From positions 32,371 to 96,370 of the forward strand of contig CAYLYX010000012.1 in the NCBI GenBank assembly GCA_964387945.1: a stretch of DNA of 64,000 bases, read 5' to 3'. Numbering within the stretch: the first letter of the stretch is position 1; each line of letters starts with the position of its first letter. The translations under genes and the position numbers were made by a program. The notes under the pieces are model-generated. The model was given only the letters and a program-made list of their open reading frames with translations, was not told where the DNA came from and ran no database searches. Positions 52,898 through 61,692 of the stretch are shown piece after piece. The DNA is from Parvicella sp964387945. Its GTDB lineage: Bacteria > Bacteroidota > Bacteroidia > Flavobacteriales_D > Parvicellaceae.

Positions 52898-53419
52898 ATG
52901 TCCGAGTCATTTAAACGCATACTTAGAACAAAATCTGCTGAGCAGTTAACGAACATGTATCGAAACAAAAAGGCTTGGTCGACAGATGAAAACCTGCTCA
53001 TTGAAGAAGAGGTTAAAAATAGAGGATTGGAGATTTTTGAAGAACCAGAGGAGTGGTCTGACGAGGTCATGGAAGAAGTGGATTTGATTTCACCAAAAAG
53101 TAGTTTCGAAAAAGATATGGCTTTTTTGACCAAAGAGAAAGAGGAGTACAATAGTCAGAAAGGCCTGCATTTAGCGAGTCAAATTGTTTCTATTTCTTCT
53201 GTAATAGTAAGTTTTTCATTTTTTTACTGGTACCTTCAAAGTGTGATGTCCTTTGGACTTACGCGGATGCATCATTACATCTTGGGTGCTACGGCCATCG
53301 GAATCACTGGTCTGATTCTGTTTATTCTGAAAAAGTATATCCCAAGTCTTGTTGTATCAGGTCTGTCACTGTTGATAACCTTATTGCTTCTGTTGATCAG
53401 TTTGCAAATGTTTTTATAA
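52898..53419 (+). CDS. Unrecognised membrane protein with cytoplasmic N-terminal helical domain
   Basis: 173 aa. The first 85 residues are charged and helical (ILRTKSAEQLTNMYRNKKAW, then EENLLIEEE-like text around EPEEWSDEVMEEV). Three hydrophobic helices follow at about 90-110, 120-140 and 147-170, the last reaching the C-terminus. No family is recognised. The N-terminal segment has the form of a small repeat found in other Bacteroidota membrane proteins, where R-T-K-S/T-x-E-L-x2-M appears to be a short helical motif. It is divergent from the transsulfuration gene and ends at a 14-bp-stem terminator. Confidence 0.7.
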   Translation: MSESFKRILRTKSAEQLTNMYRNKKAWSTDENLLIEEEVKNRGLEIFEEPEEWSDEVMEEVDLISPKSSFEKDMAFLTKEKEEYNSQKGLHLASQIVSISSVIVSFSFFYWYLQSVMSFGLTRMHHYILGATAIGITGLILFILKKYIPSLVVSGLSLLITLLLLLISLQMFL

Positions 53420-53420
53420 C

Positions 53421-53455
53421 AAAAAAGGTTTCTATCAGCGATAGAAACCTTTTAA
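53421..53455. terminator. Bidirectional terminator with perfect 14-bp stem
   Basis: AAAAGGTTTCTATC (53423-53436) and GATAGAAACCTTTT (53440-53453) around a 3-nt loop, between the convergent membrane-protein and foldase genes. Confidence 0.9.
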
Positions 53456-53473
53456 CTATAAAGTATTATTGTC

Positions 53474-55651
53474 TTACTCTTGGTTCGCGTAGTATACCTG
53501 TGCTTTAACTCTCCAGTCACGAACATCTGCCATTCTAAGCAGCGCACCGTTAATGGTTCTTCCAACGTAAGATTGACGGTTTGCTGAAACTTTAGCTATT
53601 GCTTCCGTTTTATCTGCAGAAACCGGAGTGAATTTACGCTCCTTAACTACAACCACATAAATTCCTTGCTTACCTTCAACGATTGTTAGCTCATTAAGGT
53701 TTTTAATCATAAAGGTTTTGGCGATTGCCGTAACATCTTGTCCGAGACCAGGGAAAGCATCCATGTCCAAAGAAACCTCAGTGTTCTCTCTAACACCACC
53801 AACAGCACCCAATACTTCTTGAGCAGCTTTCAATGTCCCTACACCTTTTAGTTGCTTTTTGATGTGTGTCAGCTTTGCTTCTTTCAGCAGTTTAGCTTCC
53901 ATCTCATCTTTGATAATGTCATACGTAGGAACGCCAAAAGAACTTTTTCCTTTTACACGAGCTACCAAGAATCTACCATCTTTTAACGCAACAGGAATTG
54001 AAACCTCTCCTGCTTGACGAGCTTCTGCAAAGAGCCAGTTGACTAACTCTTCATTGTAGATGGTATTGTTTCCTCCAAGATCAATTAATGGTAAAGAAAT
54101 GCTTAGCGTAGCGTCAAACGATTCAAAGCCAAATTTCTTAAGAGCTGCATCGTAATCCGTTTGAGCGGCTTTCATGAAGCCAAACCCTAGCTCTTCGTAA
54201 ACGTAGTTGCGAGTGTCATCAGTGGCTACAATATCCTTTACAATGTAAGCCATGGCTCTTTTTTCTTCTCCTTTTTCAACGACCTCGATCACATGGTATC
54301 CAAATTGTGAAGGAACAATATCAATTGTGCCTACGCCATTAGCCAATGAGAAAGCTTTAAATGAAGGAACAAATCTAGTTGACGGTCCAACATCATAATA
54401 TCCACCATTTTCAGCAAAACCAGGATCTTGACTATACGTTTCGCACAACGATGCAAACTGACTAGTATCTGCTTTAAGAACAGTTGCAATGCTATCTGCC
54501 AAGTTCTCATCCGCAACCAAAATATGTCTCACCTTCGTTTCCTGTGCGACATCTCTTACTTTAGCCAAAACAACAATCTCTTCAGCTTGCCAAGTATAGG
54601 TAAAAGGACCAACGACATCACCAGCTTTAGCGTTTTGAATTTCAGTGTTGATTTTCTCACTAAACAAACCTGCAAAATCTGCACCTGGAATAACATCAAA
54701 CTTAGTAGGATCCTGCATACTTTCTCCAAAGGCCACATCAGACTTTAAGGAAACAAAAGCTGTATCGTTTGGAGCCTCAGCAAATCCTTTCTTCATTTTG
54801 GTCATCTTTTCCATCAGAGCAGTCTTGTCTTCATCTGTAGGCTCAATATCAATCAAAACGAACTCGATTTTTGCCATATCTTCCATCAACTTCCACTCGG
54901 CTTCATCTTTGTGCGCCTCATAATATGTCTTGATGTCACTTTCTGAAACGGTAACGGATGAATCCATTACGGTACTTACTTCCTTTGCAACAAAGTCTAC
55001 TACTAATTTGCTGTTTTGAGCAATTTGTAGTTTAGTAGCTTCATCTGTAGTTCCCACAACGGCAAACTTGGCCATAGCCGTATACTTAGAAACTAAACGC
55101 TCCTTTCTTACAGGAACTTCTACCATTTGATGCCAGTAGTTGGTAAACCGAGCTTTATCACTACCCTGAGCAGCAGCAGCTTGATTTACAAAGAAGTTAT
55201 ATTCTTTTAACAGCGAATCTCGAGAAAATGATTCGTTACCCTGAGCATCTTCATATGTATATCGCTCAACGATCACTGGAGAAGGATATTCTCCAAAAAT
55301 CAAATAATCCTTTAACTCAGCAGAACTAACACGAAGTCCGATCTTCTCAATTTCCGTGTTCATGATCGTATCAAACATTTTTCTTTGGAAAAAGTTTCTT
55401 GCTTCATACATTTTATAGGTCTCCCCATTAGGGATAGTACTATAGTAACCCGTGTTCTGGTTAAAATCAGCCATCACATCCCACTCAGAAGGATAAATGG
55501 GCGATCCATAAACCTCCCCAATAGGCTGCTCTCCTCTACCTCCAAAGAAAGCATAAATTGAGTCAAAAGGAATAATGAACAACAATAATCCCAACCCAAC
55601 GATGAATACAATCAATCCCGACTTTTCTCTAATTTTGCTGACTAATGCCAT
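53474..55651 (-). CDS. PpiD/SurA-like peptidylprolyl isomerase, membrane-anchored
   Basis: 725 aa from the ATG at 55651; an upstream in-frame start at 55684 would add 11 residues but leaves an odd hydrophobic lead. One transmembrane helix at about 10-30 (GLIVFIVGLGLLLFIIPF) anchors the protein facing the periplasm. The SurA_N-like helical part covers about 40-280, with GEPI-type text at the start (PIGEVYGSPIYPSEWDVMAD). A parvulin domain is at about 355-445: VRHILVADENLADSIA, FASLCETYSQDPGFAENGGY, PSQFGYHVIEV. A C-terminal part of 280 residues is degenerate. Its likely role is folding of exported and outer-membrane proteins, suiting the many secreted proteins here. Confidence 0.92.
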   Translation of the reverse strand: MALVSKIREKSGLIVFIVGLGLLLFIIPFDSIYAFFGGRGEQPIGEVYGSPIYPSEWDVMADFNQNTGYYSTIPNGETYKMYEARNFFQRKMFDTIMNTEIEKIGLRVSSAELKDYLIFGEYPSPVIVERYTYEDAQGNESFSRDSLLKEYNFFVNQAAAAQGSDKARFTNYWHQMVEVPVRKERLVSKYTAMAKFAVVGTTDEATKLQIAQNSKLVVDFVAKEVSTVMDSSVTVSESDIKTYYEAHKDEAEWKLMEDMAKIEFVLIDIEPTDEDKTALMEKMTKMKKGFAEAPNDTAFVSLKSDVAFGESMQDPTKFDVIPGADFAGLFSEKINTEIQNAKAGDVVGPFTYTWQAEEIVVLAKVRDVAQETKVRHILVADENLADSIATVLKADTSQFASLCETYSQDPGFAENGGYYDVGPSTRFVPSFKAFSLANGVGTIDIVPSQFGYHVIEVVEKGEEKRAMAYIVKDIVATDDTRNYVYEELGFGFMKAAQTDYDAALKKFGFESFDATLSISLPLIDLGGNNTIYNEELVNWLFAEARQAGEVSIPVALKDGRFLVARVKGKSSFGVPTYDIIKDEMEAKLLKEAKLTHIKKQLKGVGTLKAAQEVLGAVGGVRENTEVSLDMDAFPGLGQDVTAIAKTFMIKNLNELTIVEGKQGIYVVVVKERKFTPVSADKTEAIAKVSANRQSYVGRTINGALLRMADVRDWRVKAQVYYANQE

Positions 55652-55783
55652 TTTACTAAAAATTTTAAGGCTGCGAATATACAATTACAATTTGAAATTT
55701 AAAAACTATGTGGGTAATTTAAGCCTTAGTATTTATTTATTCATTTGTTCTTTCTATTTTTACGATCAATTAAACCAAACCTT

Positions 55784-57523
55784 ATGAAAATTAAAAGCTT
55801 TACCCTTAGTTTGCTGGCGCTTGGACTGTCGTTAGTTTCGTATGCTCAGTCGAGCAATAAAGTTGCTCAGCGTGGCGGAGTGATTCCAGCAATAATCCAT
55901 ACCAATGCACCATCCAGAGGAGCCGTGATCTTTAGCGAAGATTTTGCAAGTGGAATTCCTGCAACTTGGGACAATACTACGATTAGCGGACCAGTTGATT
56001 GGAAATACACTACAGTAGGACACACGGGAGATTACCCAACCCAGAGTTTACTTTCTACCACTTCCTCTAATGGTTGGATTTTGGTGGATTCTGATGCAGA
56101 TAACTTTTCTGGTGGTGGAGCAGAGGATGCTCGTCTAACCACGCCTTTCATTGACTGTAGTGCTTACACAAACGTTAAGATCGAATTTCAGCAAATGTTT
56201 AGAAGATGGCAGCAAGATATCACCACAGTAAGAGTTTCTGTCGATTCTGGTTACAACTGGGTAGAGTACGAAATTAATCAAAGTGTTACGCAGTCGGGTA
56301 CGGATAACCCAGATTATGTAAACATTGACATCTCTGCGGATATTGCCTCTAATCCTGATTCTGTTTTAGTTCAGTTTTGGTGGCAAGGTGCATGGGACTA
56401 CGGCTGGCAGATCGATGATTTTGCGGTTAAAGAAATTGATCCCAATGATGTATTGATTAAAAAGACTAGCTTAAGCGAAGATGTTACGTATTATCAAGTG
56501 CCAGAAACACAAGTGCAGGCGCTAAACTTTTCAGCTTTTGCGGAAAATGTTGGCTACACGGGGCAAACGAACGTTCAATTAGATGTGGACGTAGATAACG
56601 GAAGCGGTAGTGTTTTTAACAATTCTTCTAACCCACTTGCAACTTTGGCGCCTGGAGCGTCAGATTCTCTTTATTTGGTGTCTACCTTTACTCCTTCTGG
56701 AATTGGAATGTATGATGTGACAATGATGCTCAGTCAGACGGAGACAGACGATGTTTTGAGTAACAACGAAATGGTTCTTAATTTTGAAGTAACCGATACG
56801 ATTTATGCCATTGATAACGGTGTTTATGGAGGTCAATGGTGGGATCTTGATGATGGCGCAGGTTCGAGTAATCCGTTTGAAATAGGTGCTGTTTATGAAG
56901 TAGTAGCAGACGAATGGGCTTCTTCTTCAAGTGTTTTCATTGGTGATAATTCTGATGTAGGCGTTGCTTTTGAATTGAATATCTATGAGTACAACGCAGG
57001 TTCGCAGACCTATGACCTGATCACAACTACGGAAACGTATGCAGTGACAAGTGGTGATTTGGGCGATTGGGTAACACTAAGATTTGTAAACGATGTGGAA
57101 TTGACAGCTGGCATGGATTATTTAGTTACAATGGTTCACTACGGGGGACCTGAGTCTTTATACATTGGTTATGGAACTAATTCTTCTTTCAGAGGTTCAA
57201 CATTGACGTATGATTACGATCAAGCTGCTTGGTCTAATCAGCCAAGAACTCCAATGATTAGATTGAACCTAGGTGAAGTTGGGTTGTCAGTTGAAGAGAA
57301 CGCGGTAGAAGTGAATATGTATCCGAATCCAACGAGAGGACTACTAAACTTAAGTTTGACAGAAGGTGACTTAGAGCACGTTGCGCTGTATGACTTAAAC
57401 GGGAAATTGGTACTTAAAGGAAAGTCTACTCAATTGGATATTAGCGAATTGAGCAACGGAACTTACACGATAGAAGTGGTTACTTCTAAGGGGACGTCCA
57501 AACAACTTATTGTAAAAGAATAA
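55784..57523 (+). CDS. T9SS type A-sorted secreted protein, jelly-roll type
   Basis: 579 aa from the ATG at 55784, which gives a proper signal peptide (MKIKSFTLSLLALGLSLV, ending SYAQ); the longer frame from 55745 is not needed. Residues about 45-215 form a galactose-binding or MAM-like jelly roll (EDFASGIPATWDNTTISGP, FIDCSAYTNVKIEFQQMF, FWWQGAWDYGWQIDDFAV). Residues about 220-340 are a beta domain of the CARDB type (QALNFSAFAENVGYTGQTNV). The C-terminal 75 residues are a type A sorting domain (NMYPNPTRGLLNLSL, ALYDLNGKLVL, LSNGTYTIEVV, KQLIVKE). No enzymatic residues recognised. Single-gene unit. Confidence 0.87.
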   Translation: MKIKSFTLSLLALGLSLVSYAQSSNKVAQRGGVIPAIIHTNAPSRGAVIFSEDFASGIPATWDNTTISGPVDWKYTTVGHTGDYPTQSLLSTTSSNGWILVDSDADNFSGGGAEDARLTTPFIDCSAYTNVKIEFQQMFRRWQQDITTVRVSVDSGYNWVEYEINQSVTQSGTDNPDYVNIDISADIASNPDSVLVQFWWQGAWDYGWQIDDFAVKEIDPNDVLIKKTSLSEDVTYYQVPETQVQALNFSAFAENVGYTGQTNVQLDVDVDNGSGSVFNNSSNPLATLAPGASDSLYLVSTFTPSGIGMYDVTMMLSQTETDDVLSNNEMVLNFEVTDTIYAIDNGVYGGQWWDLDDGAGSSNPFEIGAVYEVVADEWASSSSVFIGDNSDVGVAFELNIYEYNAGSQTYDLITTTETYAVTSGDLGDWVTLRFVNDVELTAGMDYLVTMVHYGGPESLYIGYGTNSSFRGSTLTYDYDQAAWSNQPRTPMIRLNLGEVGLSVEENAVEVNMYPNPTRGLLNLSLTEGDLEHVALYDLNGKLVLKGKSTQLDISELSNGTYTIEVVTSKGTSKQLIVKE

Positions 57524-57530
57524 TCAGTGT

Positions 57531-57548
57531 GAGCCCCGCTCGGGGCTC
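57531..57548 (+). terminator. Hairpin after the T9SS gene
   Basis: GAGCCCC and GGGGCTC form a 7-bp G+C stem with a 4-nt loop 7 bp after the stop codon. The T-run is weak (CCATTGTTAATTTG), so termination is likely but not sure. Confidence 0.55.
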
Positions 57549-57677
57549 CATTGTTAATTTGTTTTAAACAAATAATTTCTTTTATCAACATCACGCTTTT
57601 ACGGTTGATATAGAATGGTTTTTTGTTGTTAAAATTGCAGTTAGAACGCATTTAACAGGAAAAAGACTATTGAGCAC

Positions 57678-59195
57678 GTGAAAAAGATAAAGAGCGCACT
57701 AATCTCTGTATTCGATAAATCAGGGTTAGAAGATATTGTAAAGGAATTAGATCAGCAAGGGGTAGTCATCTATTCTACGGGAGGAACACAGGCCTTTATT
57801 GAAGGATTGGGTGTAAAAGTGGTTCCCGTTGAAGAATTGACCAGTTATCCTTCTATTCTCGGAGGAAGAGTAAAAACGCTCCACCCTAAAGTTTTTGGAG
57901 GAATTTTAAGTAGAAGAGAACTCGCTGGTGATGTAGAACAATTGGAGACATACGAAATTCCTGAAATAGACCTCGTAATCGTTGACCTTTATCCTTTTGA
58001 AAAGACAGTTGCCTCAGGAGCTAATCATGCTGATATTATTGAAAAAATTGATATCGGAGGGATTTCATTGATCCGTGCTGCTGCTAAGAATTACAGCGAT
58101 GTGGTGATTATCCCATCCATGACAGAATATGGAGAGTTTTTAAACCTGTTGAAGGAAAAACAAGGGTTTACGACTGAAGAAGACCGTAAGTATTTTGCTA
58201 CACGAGCATTTGATGTAAGTTCTCATTACGATAGTGAAATCTACGGATACTTTGCTGGATCAGAAGGAAAAGTGAAGGTAAGTGGAGGAGAAGTAAGTAC
58301 CTTGCGATACGGAGAGAATCCTCATCAGCAAGGATATTTTTATGGTGATTTAGAAGGGTTGTTTGAAAAGCACCACGGCAAGGAGTTGTCTTATAATAAC
58401 CTGCTAGATGTAGATGCAGCGGTTAGTCTGATGAACGAGTTCAAGGATGCGTCCCCTACGTTTGCAATTTTAAAGCATAACAATGCTTGTGGTATGGCGA
58501 CACGCTCAACGATTGCAGAAGCGTACAAAGACGCCTTAGCAGGTGATCCTGTCTCTGCTTTTGGGGGGATTTTGATTGCAAACACAAAAATTGATGTGCC
58601 CACCGCTGAGCAGATTCATGAATTGTTTTGTGAAGTGGTGATTGCACCAGCGTATGAAGTTGAGGCGTTGGAACTGTTAAAAGGTAAAAAGAACAGAATT
58701 CTGCTGACGCAGAAAGAAGCAACCTTTGCAAAAAAACAGGTGAGAACTGCACTAAATGGATTCTTAGTTCAGGACAAGGACTTGAAGACAGAAACGGATG
58801 CTGACCTTACGCCATGTACTAAGGTGAAACCAACACCAGAGGAGGTGAAAGACCTTGTTTTTGCGAATAAGCTAGTGAAGCATACCAAGTCCAATACAAT
58901 TGTTTTAGCAAAAAACGGACAGTTGTTGGCAAGTGGAACTGGACAAACGTCACGTGTGGATGCGTTGAAACAGGCCATTCACAAAGCGCAATCATTTGGG
59001 TTTGACCTTAAGGGAGCAGTGATGGCGAGTGATGCATTTTTTCCGTTTCAAGATTGTGTGGAAATCGCTAATGACGCAGGAATTAAAGCCGTTGTTCAGC
59101 CAGGAGGGTCAATTAAAGATCAGTTGTCAGTTGACTTTTGCGATGCGCACGAAATGGCGATGGTGATGACGGGCACAAGACACTTTAAACACTAG
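57678..59195 (+). CDS. purH: Bifunctional AICAR transformylase/IMP cyclohydrolase
   Basis: 505 aa from a GTG start, near the usual 510-530 aa. It carries out the last two steps of purine synthesis. The IMP cyclohydrolase domain (about 1-195) begins KSALISVFDKSGLEDIVKEL with ISTGGT-like YSTGGTQAFIEG and SILGGRVKTLHPKVFGGIL. The AICAR transformylase domain (about 200-505) has LRYGENPHQQGYFYGD, FAILKHNNACGMA with the catalytic K-H pair and DAFFPFQDCVEIANDAGIKA, VQPGGSI. All key parts are seen. No ATG is in the right place, so GTG is the start. It is upstream of mreB with an 85-bp gap. Confidence 0.96.
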   Translation: MKKIKSALISVFDKSGLEDIVKELDQQGVVIYSTGGTQAFIEGLGVKVVPVEELTSYPSILGGRVKTLHPKVFGGILSRRELAGDVEQLETYEIPEIDLVIVDLYPFEKTVASGANHADIIEKIDIGGISLIRAAAKNYSDVVIIPSMTEYGEFLNLLKEKQGFTTEEDRKYFATRAFDVSSHYDSEIYGYFAGSEGKVKVSGGEVSTLRYGENPHQQGYFYGDLEGLFEKHHGKELSYNNLLDVDAAVSLMNEFKDASPTFAILKHNNACGMATRSTIAEAYKDALAGDPVSAFGGILIANTKIDVPTAEQIHELFCEVVIAPAYEVEALELLKGKKNRILLTQKEATFAKKQVRTALNGFLVQDKDLKTETDADLTPCTKVKPTPEEVKDLVFANKLVKHTKSNTIVLAKNGQLLASGTGQTSRVDALKQAIHKAQSFGFDLKGAVMASDAFFPFQDCVEIANDAGIKAVVQPGGSIKDQLSVDFCDAHEMAMVMTGTRHFKH

Positions 59196-59280
59196 TGACA
59201 AATAATCAATTTTGTTGAGCACTTAATAGATTATTTCGTAACTTAAGAAGATTTATTTTTTATTTGAACAAAAATTAAGA

Positions 59281-60306
59281 ATGGGCATATTTAACGTATT
59301 TACGCAGGAGATAGCGATTGATTTAGGGACAGCCAATACGCTAATCATTCATAACGACAAGGTGGTTGTGGATGAACCTTCCATTGTTGCCATCGAACGA
59401 TCGACTAATAAGATCATTGGTATTGGAAGAAAAGCCCAACAAATGCACGGAAAAGTGCACGATAACATCAAAACGGTTCGGCCACTTAAAGATGGAGTAA
59501 TTGCAGATTTCCAGGCAGCGGAGCACATGATCCGTGGAATGATCAAGATGATCAAAACGGGAAATAAAATCATAACGCCTTCACTGAGAATGGTGATTTG
59601 TATTCCATCTGGTATTACAGAAGTAGAAAAGAGAGCGGTGCAAGATAGCGCTGAACATGCAGGAGGTAAAGAGGTCTACCTGATTCATGAGCCTATGGCA
59701 GCGGCTATAGGAATTGGCGTGGATGTAGAGGAACCAATGGGAAACATGATCATTGATATAGGTGGAGGTACATCAGAAATTGCAGTTATTGCGTTAGGAG
59801 GAATTGTTTGTGATAAGTCCATCCGTGTAGCTGGAGATGATTTTACGGCAGACATCGAGGATTATATGAGACGTCAGCATAACATTCTGATCGGTGAGCG
59901 GACAGCAGAACAAATTAAGATCGAAGTAGGAGCGGCCTTGCCAGAATTAGATGATCCACCATCTGATTTTGCCGTAAGAGGAAGGGATTTGATGACGGGT
60001 ATTCCAAAGGAAATTTACGTGTCCTATCAGGAAATTGCGCACGCGCTGGATAAGTCCATCGCCAAGATCGAAGAAGCGATTTTGAGTGCACTAGAGATGA
60101 CACCACCTGAGCTTTCGGCAGATATTTATAAAACGGGTATTTACCTTGCAGGAGGAGGTTCTATGCTCAGAGGATTGGACAAACGTATTTCTCAGAAAAC
60201 GAAACTACCAGTTCACGTGGCGGAAGATCCGCTAAGAGCGGTGGCTCGTGGGACCGGAATCGCACTGAAAAATATCGAAAAATTCCAGTTTTTGATCAAA
60301 GCATAA
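59281..60306 (+). CDS. mreB: Rod shape-determining actin homologue MreB
   Basis: 341 aa, standard length. MreB forms membrane-bound filaments that steer the elongation machinery. The actin-fold motifs are intact: phosphate 1 AIDLGTANTLI at about 12-22, phosphate 2 MIIDIGGGTSEIAVIALGGI at about 157-176, connect 1 around EKRAVQDSAEHAG, and adenosine-motif YLAGGGSMLRGLD near 288-300. The N-terminal GIFNVFTQE gives the short amphipathic lead. First gene of mreBCD-mrdA-rodA, 27 bp from mreC. The ATG is at 59281; no clear Shine-Dalgarno, as usual here. Confidence 0.97.
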   Translation: MGIFNVFTQEIAIDLGTANTLIIHNDKVVVDEPSIVAIERSTNKIIGIGRKAQQMHGKVHDNIKTVRPLKDGVIADFQAAEHMIRGMIKMIKTGNKIITPSLRMVICIPSGITEVEKRAVQDSAEHAGGKEVYLIHEPMAAAIGIGVDVEEPMGNMIIDIGGGTSEIAVIALGGIVCDKSIRVAGDDFTADIEDYMRRQHNILIGERTAEQIKIEVGAALPELDDPPSDFAVRGRDLMTGIPKEIYVSYQEIAHALDKSIAKIEEAILSALEMTPPELSADIYKTGIYLAGGGSMLRGLDKRISQKTKLPVHVAEDPLRAVARGTGIALKNIEKFQFLIKA

Positions 60307-60332
60307 GTAGGTACAAGGGTAAATAATTCGCA

Positions 60333-61187
60333 ATGCAAAATATAATTCGACTCCTTCAGAAGTTTAGGATAGTATTGCTTTTTGTGCTGCTGCAGGCCAT
60401 TTGTTTTATCTTCATCGTAGGTGGTGCCAACAGTTTTCATAGGTCTAGTTTTGCTAGCTCTTCTAATCAGGTTTCTGGATGGATTTATACAGTAACTTCA
60501 GACATTTCGGGTTACTTTCATCTGGAAAAAGAAAACGAGCAATTGGTAGAAGAAAATAAGCGGCTAAAGGATCAACTAGCAGCAAACCAGATTGCCGTAG
60601 GCATTAGCTACATAAAAGTAAACGACACATTCTATCATCAGCAATACGAGTTTATTCCGGCTAAGGTGATTAACAGTTCCATTAATAATCAGCAAAATTT
60701 CATTACGATTAACGTAGGCACAGAGCATAAAATAGCACCCAATATGGCTGTGGTAGGAACCAATGGTGTTGTGGGGAAAACCATTGCGGTGAGTTCTTCT
60801 TTTGCTACCGTAAAACCGGTTATTAACCAAAACTTTCAGATGACTGCACGGCACAAGGGCTCCAAGAAGTTTGGTAAGCTGATTTGGCAAGACGATTACT
60901 ACTATTCTGCAACAGTTATTGATGTTCCCTCCAGCGTGAGTATTGAACTTGGGGATGTCTTTGAGACACGGGGAGATGATGGGATGTTTCCAGAAGGTGT
61001 TGCCATTGGAACAGTAACTAAAGTAATCCCAATTGAAGGGGAAACCTATCAAAATGTTGAGCTGGAATTGGTAGAGGACTTTAGTTCTATCTATAACGTT
61101 AGCGTCATCAAGAATCACAAAAGCAAAGAGCAGTTGGAGTTGGAAAAGGAGACCATGAAAAAATTTGGAGATGAATCCGATCATTAA
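60333..61187 (+). CDS. mreC: Rod shape-determining protein MreC
   Basis: 284 aa. One membrane helix at about 11-32 (FRIVLLFVLLQAICFIFIVG), a periplasmic coiled coil at about 68-90 (LEKENEQLVEENKRLKDQL), then two beta domains with AKVINSSINNQQNFITINVG, MAVVGTNGVVGKTIAVS and VFETRGDDGMFPEGVAIGTV, the core phrases of MreC. It links MreB to PBP2 and RodA. Its end overlaps mreD by 17 bp. The region on the opposite strand also has a 205-residue open frame, which is a shadow. Confidence 0.95.
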   Translation: MQNIIRLLQKFRIVLLFVLLQAICFIFIVGGANSFHRSSFASSSNQVSGWIYTVTSDISGYFHLEKENEQLVEENKRLKDQLAANQIAVGISYIKVNDTFYHQQYEFIPAKVINSSINNQQNFITINVGTEHKIAPNMAVVGTNGVVGKTIAVSSSFATVKPVINQNFQMTARHKGSKKFGKLIWQDDYYYSATVIDVPSSVSIELGDVFETRGDDGMFPEGVAIGTVTKVIPIEGETYQNVELELVEDFSSIYNVSVIKNHKSKEQLELEKETMKKFGDESDH

Positions 61188-61692
61188 GTACATATTAAAG
61201 GTGGTACTTTTGGTACTTCTTCAGGTGATTGTTCTTAAAAACCTGGAGCTGGGTGCAGCCAATTGGTGGGTAACGCCATTTGTGTTTATTTATATCATTT
61301 TGGATTTCCCCGTAAAGTTTAACCCGCTGTATAGTATGTTGCTCGCAGGACTTTTGGGTTTTGTTATTGACGTTTTCTATGACACGTATGGAATGCACGC
61401 TTCTGCAGCCATTTTTGTGGCCTTTGCAAGGTTTTATTTCGTGCCGTTGATCTTGCCGAGAGATGGATTTGATGAGAATTCATCTGCAACAGCAAAGAAC
61501 CTAGGTTGGCCGAAGTATTTGCTTTATTTATTTGTGATGGCTTTATTCTATCACCTGTGGTTCTTCATGGTGGAGAAGTTTTCATTCTCCTCCTTCCCAC
61601 TAAGATTTTCTCAAGCATTTGTCAGTAGCGTTGCAGCAGTTGGTTTAATGTTGATCGTTCAATACCTTTATGTGAAGGAAACGAAGCGCTAA
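61171..61692 (+). CDS. mreD: Rod shape-determining membrane protein MreD
   Basis: 173 aa from the ATG at 61171 (a TTG two codons earlier is possible), overlapping mreC by 17 bp. About five hydrophobic helices are seen: roughly 8-27, 31-48, 52-71, 100-118 and 138-160. The phrase GLLGFVIDVFYDTYGMHASA is typical of MreD, where a D-x-F-x-G/Y pattern follows helix 3. MreD is the least conserved part of the elongasome, so the call leans on context between mreC and mrdA. It ends with a TAATG overlap into mrdA. Confidence 0.88.
   Translation: MNPIIKYILKVVLLVLLQVIVLKNLELGAANWWVTPFVFIYIILDFPVKFNPLYSMLLAGLLGFVIDVFYDTYGMHASAAIFVAFARFYFVPLILPRDGFDENSSATAKNLGWPKYLLYLFVMALFYHLWFFMVEKFSFSSFPLRFSQAFVSSVAAVGLMLIVQYLYVKETKR

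Noticed and set aside
60576..61193. 205-residue minus-strand open frame opposite mreC
   Set aside because: Antisense shadow of a well-supported mreC gene; Cys-, Ile- and Asn-rich with no domain pattern.
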